DNA from: Pigoraptor vietnamica
Lineage: Eukaryota > Opisthokonta > Filasterea
Direction: 5' to 3'
Assembly: GCA_943704525.1 (NCBI GenBank)
Contig: CALSCQ010000683.1
Span: 1 to 29,814 of the forward strand
DNA: 29,814 bases
This document shows positions 9,201-18,000 of this stretch, piece after piece; position 1 is the stretch's first letter, and each line of letters starts with the position of its first letter. The translations under genes and the position numbers were made by a program. The notes under the pieces were generated by a model. It had not been told where the DNA came from, did no database searches, and saw only the letters and a program-made list of their open reading frames with translations.

Positions 9201-11615
9201 GCGACGCAAGCGTGGGGCTTATGGGGTTGCCCAGCGGCCCCAAGGCATTTCCGCTCACAGAGAGCCCACCCAACAACCGCGACGAGTCAGACCCCGCAGA
9301 GACGTCCAGGGCGCCGAGACGCCGCCGAATGCGCGGATCTCGCAGGTTAAGCGACGAGCCAAACACGTCCGTGCCCTGTTTGCCGCCGTCGACGGCCTGG
9401 GACACCACTGGCACGGGCGCGGCGCTTGCGCTTACAGCGGTCGGCACGGGCGCGGCGCTTGCGCTTACAGCGGTCGGCACGGGCGCGGCGCTTGCGCTTA
9501 CAGCGGTCGGCACGGGCGCGGCGCTTGCGCTTACAGCCGTCGGCACGGGCGCGGCGCTTGCCCTTACAGCGGGGGCAGGCGCGGTCGGTGCCGTCGCAGC
9601 GGGTTCGGTGGGTGCGGGCTCTGTGAGCGATATCGCAGCCGCTGGAGGGGCCGCGGGCGCTGTCTGGGCGGACTTTTTCGCGGCGCGCGCGTGACGTTGG
9701 TCCGTCTTGCTGCACAACACAAAATTGCCGCCGACGGACGCTTCGCTCGTGCGGAGGCAGTCGGCGTGATACGAGCGCGTGCAGCATATGCATCGCTTCG
9801 CCGCGCTGCCCCGGAATTCGAGACCGCACCGCGCGCACCTGTGGGCCCCACACTTGAGGCGACCGTTGATGATCTTCCCGTCCGTCTCGGTCGCACACTT
9901 GTTGTGCATAAACGTGATGCAGCCCTCGATGCTGCAGTGCGAGAGTCCCCACTCGGCACGGTCTGACTGCCCGCACACAATACACTCGAACGTCCGCGAC
10001 GCGCAGCTGTCGCAAGTGTAGTGTCGCGGCAACTCGTCATCCCTCTTCCCGATACACCGCAAGTGAAACGACCGATAGCAACCGCCCTCGCACGCAATGT
10101 TCGCCCCGCTTTCGCAGCAAACCATGCACGGAAGGTCGAGGACAGGCACCTTCACGGACGCCTTCTTCGGTATCTTGTAGTGAGTTGGGCGACTGTCCGT
10201 CGACGTTCTCCGCTGGCGCTTCTTCGGCAAATCCACACGCTTGGTACTATCGTGCGCGTCCGCTTCGTCCGCCGACGACGGCGACGACGGCGACTGCGCC
10301 GAATCGGTGAGTCGCTGCAGGCCCTTGTCGCGCTTTGCTAAACGCGCCAGTTTGGCCTTCTTCCGCTCCTCCTTCTTCGCAGCCTCGTCCACATCGCCGT
10401 CGCCCTCGCGCGCGCGTTTCGCCTTTCGCTCCGCCTTTTCGCGCGAGGCACTCTTAGCCGCGCCGTCCGCGTCCGGTTCCGCCAACTCGCTGTCGCGCCG
10501 TGCCAATTTAGTGTTTCCCGACTCTTGCCTTTCGGCCGCCGATTCCGCAGTGTCGTCGTCGGCCCCCTCATGTCGCGGACGCTTCTTCTTGGGCCGAGGG
10601 ACGGCGTCCAACTCGAAAGCAGCAGGCATGGCATTCCCGTTCGGAAGCAGCGGGGAAGTTACGACGGCATGCGGGAATGGCACGTCGGGGACTATGGAAA
10701 GCGAGCTGGGCAAAAGTCCCAGCGGAGGCACAAGCGGGGGGAATCCCAACCCCCCACCCGACGCGGCCGCGGGCACATCCCCGTACTCCGGGTCCATCGG
10801 CTCTTCCTTCACGCGCATTCTCCGCGCGGCCGCACCAGTCAACATCGCAGAGTCCGTCGACAAGCGCCCACCCGCCCCGCGACCCCTCCCTCTTTTTCCC
10901 TCGCCAGCAGCGGCACCACGTGACCCCCGTCCACCGCCGCGCGCAGGCCGCGCGACACTCACATCCCCAGCCCCGTCCACGGATGTCCTGGCGCCCCGTC
11001 CGCGACCACGAGAGGGCGGGCCAGCATCCCCGCCGCGCCCGCGACCCCCTCGTGTCCCACGACCCCGACCACGCCCACGCTGCGATTCCGGCGCGACGTC
11101 ACCAGTGCCATCGCCAACGCATTCGATCGGGAGTTCCACGCCCTCAATGTGCGGTTGGGCGTCTGAGGGCACTGGCCGCACATCCGCGGCGACTACAGGC
11201 GCCTGCTGCTGGAGGTCTTGCAAGATCTTCTCGATGATCGGTGCGCGGTAGCTGCCGGTGCCTCGGAAGACGGGCAGCGGTTGGGGCCGAACGCCCGCAC
11301 AGCGCACATAAAACTCGCGCTTGAACGCAATGAGGTCGTCGCAATCGAGGAGGTGCTCCTCAGGCTCCCATGTCATGCAGTCCATTGCCCCGTCGGCCCA
11401 CTCCACGAGGAAGAACCACGACCCCTGCGCACCCCATAGACATCGCCGTCAGACACAGCGTTGAATCACACAATCACACTCACTCGCAAATGCATTGCGC
11501 ATGTGTGTGCTCTCTCACGCAAAAGTCCACCCACGTCAAGGGCCGGTCGTGCGTCGACAATCCTCTCCAATTCGAGTTCGCGCTCTTCCATAACAGGCAG
11601 CGTTGGCGATGCCAT
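5229..11615 (-). CDS. chromodomain / NSD-type PHD-triplet / GYQPPPPGGW-repeat protein with SPOC-like C-terminus
   Basis: Exons: 11615-11535, 11424-6279, 6089-~6002, 5907-5782, 5672-5507, 5402-5229; about 1,926 residues. Exon 1 plus the start of exon 2 form a chromodomain (ELELERIVDAR, FFLVEWADG, TWEPEEHLLDC). Residues ~145-220 are RGG/GRG-rich. Residues ~455-605 carry consecutive zinc fingers (CMVCCESG...CEGGCYRSFHLRC, CIVCGQSD...FMHNKC, CARCGLEF...YHADC), spaced like the NSD1-3 PHD triplet. An 11-residue repeat follows near 645-700, then RD/RE dipeptides near 860-970, then nine GYQPP motifs. The C-terminal ~150 residues (WSPRIIAFHIALEPLPSQF..., SFRFYLLPSSSI) vaguely resemble SPOC domains, as in PHF3/DIDO proteins that also carry PHD fingers. 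No SET domain is present. A chromatin-reading, transcription- or RNA-coupled nuclear role is inferred. The exon 3 donor is weak (GTCGAA) and uncertain. Confidence 0.75.
6168..6258. repeat. (CA)n microsatellite in intron 2 of the PHD gene
   Basis: This is a pure CA tract of about 45 units, starting about 20 bases behind the GTGCGT donor of the giant exon (GT at 6278-6277). The transcript would carry (UG)n. The tract fills half of the 189-base intron. Confidence 0.95.
6540..8515 (-). repeat. coding repeats: GYQPPPPGGWRTT motif, seven exact copies plus two degenerate
   Basis: In translation, the motif occurs exactly at about 8510, 8085, 7725, 7370, 7214, 7058 and 6902 (plus coordinates of its N-terminal end), usually preceded by V-R-K or P-R. 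Degenerate copies GGYQPPSGLG and GGYQPPPSSW follow near 6650 and 6570. The four copies nearest the C-terminus sit in a tandem array whose conserved TTCGCC core recurs at 6861, 7017, 7173 and 7329, exactly 156 bases (52 codons) apart. Linkers are Gln/Pro/Ala-rich. The motif could be a ligand for WW, SH3 or GYF-type domains; no such partner is visible here. Confidence 0.9.
8600..8935 (-). repeat. coding low-complexity RD/RE dipeptide region
   Basis: The frame encodes roughly 110 residues of alternating Arg-Asp and Arg-Glu (RDRDRDRDRERERDRDRE and similar), broken by SERDRER and GERERDRR units. Such alternating-charge segments occur in splicing and mRNA-3'-end proteins of the U1-70K and CFIm68 kind. 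That supports an RNA-linked nuclear role for the host protein without proving it. Confidence 0.85.
9411..9575 (-). repeat. five tandem 33-base coding repeats (11 residues each)
   Basis: The core GCGCTTGCG recurs at 9422, 9455, 9488 and 9521, with a diverged copy at 9554. It encodes ASAAPVPTAVS in each unit, in the linker just after the zinc-finger block. Copies are almost identical, indicating recent slippage or unequal exchange. Confidence 0.9.
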
Positions 11616-12269
11616 TTTACAAAAGTGATAAACAAACGACGACACAAGCCACAGTTCCACACCTGGAGTGCGCGGGTGCCTGACGGCAAACGCCGCCGTG
11701 CCTCTGCGGCACGAAGTATGGAGGGAGGGCAAGCTGAAGTGGTCGAGTTTATGAGTGTGACAGTTTCGCGCCCTGGTTTCGTGCAACAACCAATTTTCAG
11801 CGAGAATGCGTTAATAGATTTTATTGGTTGAAATTACGACCGAAATTTCGTTTCCTAATTCCATTGGCCGTCTGCGTAACGTATGTTACGTCCCGCATGT
11901 GTGTTCCAAAAAACTCTGACAGTGCATAGCATAGCAAAAGATGTGCGGCAATTCCTCGCTTGTGGCCATTGTTTTTGTCGTGTCTTGCTCTTGCGCAGCT
12001 TCATTTGCTGCCCACAGCCCTTGCGAATGGTGGACGAAGGGACCATCGCGGATCTCCAGGTGCCTTCCCGCTGAGGGTGTTCGATTGTCTTGTTGGAGTC
12101 GCATTCACTCAGTATTAATCTGGGAATGTGTCGTGCATGACACCCTCTAAGGGGGAAATGGTGTTCATTGTTATATCGCTCATTTATTGCTCATCTGTTT
12201 TCTGAGCCTATAGACCCCACTGCATGCGCACTGTTGGCCGTGTGTGACTGAGCGGCGGTTGTTGCGTAG
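11616..12269. promoter_or_regulatory. divergent promoter region between the PHD gene and ORC4
   Basis: These 650 bases separate two head-to-head genes and must hold both promoters and the first, unresolved ORC4 exon. There are three CCAAT-box cores (CCAAT 11790-11794, ATTGG 11823-11827 and 11863-11867) and one exact match to the E2F consensus TTTSSCGC (TTTCGCGC, 11764-11771). A candidate ORC4 start is ATG 12138 (MTPSKGEM, donor GTGTTC); another is ATG 12224. Neither can be proved from sequence alone. Confidence 0.4.
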
Positions 12270-14614
12270 GCGTACCTCCGCACTCGGCTGTCGGACGACT
12301 ACTTGCGAGACACCGTTCCGCCGCACCTGCTCGAGCAGAGAAAGTACGCGCGCGATGGCATGTGTCGTTGTCCCCATGCACGCGTGCATGCATCACACAC
12401 CTTATAGCATGACATGCACATGTTACGCATGCATGCACTGCATACATCCAGCATATCGTCCACGTGACAACTCGTGTGAGACGGCTATATCCCATCGCAG
12501 CCGCCTGCATGATCTCCTCCAGCGCACCGTACAAAGCGGCGAAGGAAACTCCGTGCTGCTCATAGGACCGCGTGGCAGTGGGAAGTCGTTCATTCTCCAC
12601 CACGCCCTCCACGCACTTCGCGCGTCGTCCCTCGCGCGAGCACCAAACGGCGAACTTCCGTACATTGAGGTACGACTGAACGGTCTGCTTCACACCGACG
12701 ACCGCCTTGCGCTCGATGCGATTGCGAGGCAGCTGTGTGCTGAGACGGACGTGGAAAAGTACGCGCGCGCGTCGTTTGCGGAGACGCTCGCGCACTTGCT
12801 CGGCGTGTTCAGGAGAGGCAACAAGGAGAGCAAGGTGGGCGCCACTGTAGCTGTCGCCCGTTCGCAAGGGTTCCTTTTGGGAGAGTTACTTGCAACGGTC
12901 TACTGGGGCGACGGCAGACGCGCTGGCTTTCTGTGGTATTGCCCTTGGACGGTGCCCTTCCCTCGGCGCTGAATGCTGCTGGTCTTTCTTTTTAAGCACA
13001 ACGTCTCGCATTTCGCAGGCGGTGACATTCCTTTTGGACGAATTTGACCTTTTCGCTTCGCACCCGCGGCAAACGCTCCTCTACAACTTATTCGACATTT
13101 GCCAGTCGCCACAGACGCCCATCGCCGTCGTTGGCGTCACGTGCCGCCTGGTGTGTGCCCCTTGTCGTGCCTTGCCCGGACCCTCTTGTCCATAGTGCCT
13201 GTGTGGATGCGTGCACATGGACGAGTGGCTATGTGCGCGTGCACGAACTGTAACACCATGCATGCGTACATCGCAGGACGCGGTTGAACTGTTGGAAAAG
13301 CGTGTGAAGAGCCGCTTTTCTCACCGCCAAATCCACTGCTTTTGCACGTACTCCTTCGATGAGTACGTGGCGATGCTCAGAGATGTCCTCGTGCTTGGCG
13401 CCGACTTTCCCCACCGCGCGTTCGCCGAAGAGTGGAATGCGAAGATTGCTGTGAGTGCGCCCGCTAGTGTGCTGGGTGGGGTGTCCGTGTATTTGAGTGT
13501 GCCCGTGTATGGGCACTGTTGGCAACTGTAGTTGCAGCGAACGCGACGGAAACATTGCAGCGAGTAGCATTTGTGCGATCGTAGGTCTGGAAAGACGGTT
13601 TTCTCACGCACACTGTGCCGGTTTTCCCTTCCGCAGACATTTGTTGCGGATAGCTCCGTGTTGACGCTACTAAGGTCTCAGTATGACTTGGACAAGACGA
13701 TTCGAACACTCTATGACCTTGCGGTGCGTGGCCGTGGACAGTTTTGTCCCCTGGCCACCTTCTTCTCGCTCCCTAGACGCCGTAGTGTATGATGAAATGT
13801 AAATATGGGTGTGTATGTGCGCGTACTAAAGTGCACGTGTGCTGTGTCATTCTCACACAATCTGCGCACTCAGATGACGGCCCTGTGGCGGATATCGCCG
13901 TCATCTCCGTTCCTTGAGCACGCATTTATGTACGAGGGGCATCACGCCCAGTCCCTGGACGAAAAGGCTGCCCTGTTGCAAGGTATGTCAGTTTTTGCCC
14001 GACGAGTGTCGTGCGATTTTCTGTTTATTGTGCATGTCTTTACCTGTCGTCTCTGCGATCAATCGGTGTTTCACAGCTTGTGTTCCCGCTTTTCTTCCTC
14101 GTGTGTATGTGACTGCAGAGCCAACTCACTGCCCTTCCCCTTGGACAGGCGTTTCTGTGCTTGAGCTGTGCCTCATCGTGGCAATGGGGCGCGTGGCGGA
14201 GCGCTTTGAGGGCGAGCCGTTCAACTTTGCGATGGTTTATGAGGAGTACAAGGCGTTTGCGACGGGCAACACGCGCACCGTCGACTTTTTCTCAAAGCCA
14301 GTTGCGATGAAGGTGTGGTGTTTTTTTATTTTATTTTTTATTTTATTCTTTGTGCATTCCGTATGGTTGCTATTTTGCGCATTAGTCCAATTACTCGCAT
14401 GCTGACATTGTGTGCTTCTTTGCAGGCATTCGAGCACCTCTCCGACCTTGAGTTTGTGTGTCCAGCCGACGGCGCGCACTCTTCCGCCGGCATTCCACGC
14501 GAGTACCGCATGGTCCGCCTTCTCCTCGAACCGCCGCAGATTGTGGAGGCCGTCACAAAGTTCCCAGACTGTCCCACAACGCTGCGACAGTGGGGCACGC
14601 AGTGGCTCGAATAA
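12270..14614 (+). CDS. ORC4: origin recognition complex subunit 4
   Basis: Eight exons are recognised: 12270-12343, 12501-12834, 13019-13150, 13277-13450, 13637-13723, 13874-13982, 14149-14312, 14426-14614. They give about 420 residues in continuous phase, close to the 436 of human ORC4, so only a short N-terminal exon is missing. The AAA+ core shows Walker A GPRGSGKS, the ORC4 signature HLNGLL-like [15 protein letters not shown], Walker [23 protein letters not shown], and [11 protein letters not shown]. The C-terminal winged-helix part has [31 protein letters not shown] and the closing [17 protein letters not shown]4 is an ATPase-fold subunit of the complex that marks replication origins and loads MCM. 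The AG at 12268-12269 before [12 protein letters not shown] marks the first certain exon. All introns are GT-AG, 113-186 bases. The gene looks intact. Confidence 0.93.
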
Positions 14615-14690
14615 TATATGCATGGCTACCAATTAGAAGCCGGCGAAGGCAAAATGCAATGTCGCGGGGGCTGATTGTAATCAATCTTGG

Positions 14691-17600
14691 TCACACCGAC
14701 ACGCCAAGCATGTTGAGCGCGCGTCGTCCGTGCTCCCGCACACCCGCATGACCACTGTGCGCGCGTAACGCAGCCTGTATCACCGCAGCGCCACTCTCAC
14801 GTGCGATCGCCGACTTATTTTCACTGTTGGCCATAAGATTTGCCAGCACACTGCACCCTTGCTGCTGCACACCGACATGCCCGCCGTGCGCGCGCATCGC
14901 TGCCAATATTGCCCCAATCCCGCCCTCCCGCGCGATCGCCGTGTTGTTCTCTGCGTTGTTCGCGCTGAGATTCAACAGCGCCCAGCATTCTAGCTCCTGC
15001 ACACCCGCATGCCCGCCGTGCGCGCGCATCGCTGCCAATATTGCCCCAATCCCGCCCTCCCGCGCGATCGCCGTGTTGTTCTCTGCGTTGTTCGCGCTGA
15101 GATTCAACAGCGCCCAGCACCCTAGCTCCTGCACACCCGCATGACCGCCGTGCGCACGCATCGCTGCCAATATTGCCCCAATCCCGCCCTCCCGCGCAAT
15201 TGCCGTCTTGGTCTCTGCGTTGTTCGCGCCGAGATTCCACAGCGCCCAGCACCCTAGCTCCTGCACACCAGCATGACCGCCGTGCGCAAGCATCGCTGCC
15301 AATATTGCCCCAATCCCGCCCTCCCGCGCAATCGCCGTCTTGTTCTCAGCGAGCACTCCGAGTTCCCACAGCGCCCCGCACCCTTGCTGCTGCACACCCG
15401 CATGACCGCCGTGAGCACGCATCGCTGCCAATATTGCCCCAATCCCCCCCTTCTGTGCAATTGCGACGCGCTTTACGTTGGATGCAGCGCCAATCTCTCT
15501 TAATGCGCGCAGGCCAGCCGTTAAATTGCAACGTCCGACGGCGACGCAACCATTGCCGCAATAATGCCGTCAATGTCCGACCAGCGCGCGGCATCATCCA
15601 CGCTCACAACAGTCTTCGTTGGAGGCTGTTGCGTCGTCGCCAACCCCCGCCCTTCCTTGTTCGCGTCGACACCCGCTGTCGGACCCGGCTGCGACGTCGC
15701 AGTCCCACGCCTCGTATCTCCGTCCATTCCCGCAGTAGCCTTCACCGTCTCACTTCGCACTGACGGTTGCGCATCGATGTTCACTCGCCTCGCCTCAATT
15801 TCGTTCTTCAGCGCCCGCGGTAGGCTTGGCGACGCGCGCGTCACGTGATCGCCATTGCCGCCCTTCAGCCCGCCGCCGTCTCCCGAAGACTGCGCCATCC
15901 GCTGCTTGACGTTGTCCAGAATGCGCCGCCGGTGCACAAGCCGCTCCACGCCAAGGTCCTTCAGCAGCGCCCTCGTCCGCCGACACGAGCAGCGAGCCCG
16001 TAATGCACTCCACCGCAAAGGCATCCGCGTACATGCCCAGTCCCGTACAGCGCAGCCACGTCGTCACCCCCGCCACATCCCACAGCGCGATCGGCTGCTT
16101 CTGTAGCGTTTCTGGTAACGGCTGCAGAGCATCCCCGGAAAGCTGCGGGGTCGACGATCTCGACGTCTCTTCGTGCGACGACAACTGCGGCGTAACGACG
16201 TCCGCGACCGACCGCCGTCCGCTTCGTGGTCGCTGCGGCTGCGTTGCCGGCGCCATTCGAATCCGGTGGCGTCACAGTGACGTCCGTCGCCGCATTTGCC
16301 GCGCCACTCGCCCAGTCGTGCTTGTTGATCTTGCCCACGACCCCTTCGAACATGGGACGCGCAGCCGATTGCTGTGTCCAGCACTCTTCCATCAACATCC
16401 GGAACTCGTCCGGCACCGCCGCCGCACCGACCATGCGCGGCCGCTCTCCTCCCTTGACCCACGACGCGATGACTTCGACGGGAAGGTCGGGGAAGGGCGC
16501 CTCCCTCGTCGCGATCTCAAACAGCACGACGCCGTACGAGTACACGTCGCACTTTTCCGTGAAGACAGAGTGGCTGAGGTACTCGGGGGCCGTCCACGCG
16601 ATCGTGCCCCGCAGCCCGCTCTGGTGCACCGTCGACTCGCTGCGAACCTTCGACAGGCCAAAGTCGCTTATCTTGGCGTGATGCTCTGCGTCCAACAGCA
16701 CATTTGGGCTCGTTAGATCGCGATGCATGATGGGCGGGTGCAGCTGGTAGAGGTACGCCATGCCGAGCGCAATCTCCTTCGCGAGACGCCACCGCAAGCT
16801 CCACGCAATCGCCGACTCGGACGCGTGGAGAAGATCGAACAGCGAGCACGACATCAGCTCCATCACCATGCAGCACCTGCCGGGCTCCGTGCACGCGCCC
16901 GACAGCCCAAGCACGTAGCGGTTCTGAAGCCGCCGCATCACGCGAATCTCGCGCCGAAATTCGTCCGCGGCCGCGTCCGACAGCGCTGCGTGGACGAGCT
17001 TCTTGATTGCGACGGGCTGGACCCGCCGCGCCCGACTTGCCGCACAAACGACAGCTCGTAGAAGGGGATCTCGTGGTGGCCCTCGTCTTCGAACGCGTTC
17101 CCACGGCGCCGCCCCTGCTTGGTTGCCGCCCCGCCGCTCGCGCTCTGCCCGCGGCCGGTGACGTCACGGAAGTTTGGCGAATCGATGCGGTCGACTCTGC
17201 CGCAAACACGCCGCTCTTCACGCCGACGGTGGACATGGTCGAGGCGAAGGATGCGACAATCTCCTCCTCTCGCCTGATCAGGTCTGCCTCGTCCGAGCGC
17301 GCGGCCTCCTTGAGTTCGGGTCCGCTGAACATAGCGACGTTGACCTTGTGCTTGCTCGCCTGCGCCGCGTTGTTATTGAAGGCGACGTTGAGCGCAAAGT
17401 TGAGGTCGTTGGCGCACGTGGAGATTTGGTTGTTCCAGTCGACGAACGACTCGGCATCCGCGCCGCACTTGACGACGCGCATGATGAATCCGCGGCCCGT
17501 GTGCGTCTCGATGAACTCCTTGCAGCCGTCGAGGCAGTTCTGCAGATTGACGGAGGGCGCGCACGCACGTGTCGCTCTTCCCATTTTTCGCAATGACGTC

Positions 17601-17737
17601 GACGACGTCCGTGAGTGCCTCGATGCGCCTGTAGAGCGTCTTGCACTGTCCCTTATTGCCCTCGACCGTGTCCACGAGGCCCTTCAGAGGAACTGGACGA
17701 GCTCGATGATGTTCTTCGCCGTCTCTATGGGGTCCAT
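14691..17737 (-). pseudogene. MLKL-like four-helix-bundle TKL kinase with SAM and armadillo repeats, multiply frameshifted
   Basis: From ATG 17737 (MDPIETAKNIIELVQFL) the frame changes seven times down to the stop at 14691. Joined by eye, the order is: an N-terminal bundle with NKGQCKTLYRRI and NLQNCLDGCKEFIE, resembling the MLKL/HeLo-like N-terminal domain (~17737-17230); a linker; a TKL kinase domain (~17060-16310) with VAIKK, MHRDLTSPNVLL, SDFGLSK, GTIAWTAPEYL and the CWTQQSAARP motif; a SAM domain (~16090-15895: ALWDVAGVTTWLRCTGLGMY, then KDLGVERLVHRRRIL in another frame); and armadillo repeats (~15580-14691). Catalytic Lys, HRD and DFG are present. The glycine loop (near 17030) is broken by a shift and appears shortened. 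No frame change has room for a normal intron. Either a recently decayed gene or a stretch of consensus errors. Confidence 0.6.
14700..15480 (-). repeat. armadillo-type 44-residue tandem repeats
   Basis: About six units of the pattern AAMRAHGGHAGVQELGCWAL, then NL, then an Asn/Glu-rich turn, then TAIAREGGIGAIL, run with a 132-base period. Two consecutive units starting at 14881 and 15013 differ at only about three of 132 bases, so the array expanded recently. The last unit is divergent and ends in LGVSV before the stop at 14691-14693. Armadillo arrays form protein-binding superhelices. Confidence 0.88.
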
Positions 17738-18000
17738 GCTCTCGCCGCGTGTGTGCGCCCTGTCTCGGGCGAGAGAGAAGGAGGAAGTCACAGTGAACTC
17801 TCTCCCTAGTTGAAGGAAAGTTGAGAAAGACTGAACTGCCTGAGGCGCAGTGTGTGCTGTCCAGTCATGTCAAGCAAAATGAGCCAGTTTCTAATCCCGG
17901 CAGTAACACCATCTGTTTTTTTTTTTTCCTTTCGTTTTGCACTGTTCCTTCCTTTTTTTTTTCCCCCATACCATTCGCTGCCTCACGCTGCCGCGTAGCC
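17738..18000. promoter_or_regulatory. divergent spacer between the two frame-disrupted genes
   Basis: This 263-base head-to-head spacer has two T-rich runs (about 17915-17935 and 17953-17965) just upstream of the plus-strand ATG at 18001. A shared promoter is inferred from the arrangement; no defined motif was recognised. Confidence 0.35.

Noticed and set aside
6453-11251. Several plus-strand frames of 200-380 codons opposite the PHD gene
   Set aside because: Their repeats and composition mirror the minus-strand coding repeats; no domain, start context or splice support was found.
17560-17600. A 29-base micro-intron (GTGCGT...TGCAG) to explain one frame change in the kinase gene
   Set aside because: Its removal leaves the wrong phase for the downstream NCLDGCKEF frame.
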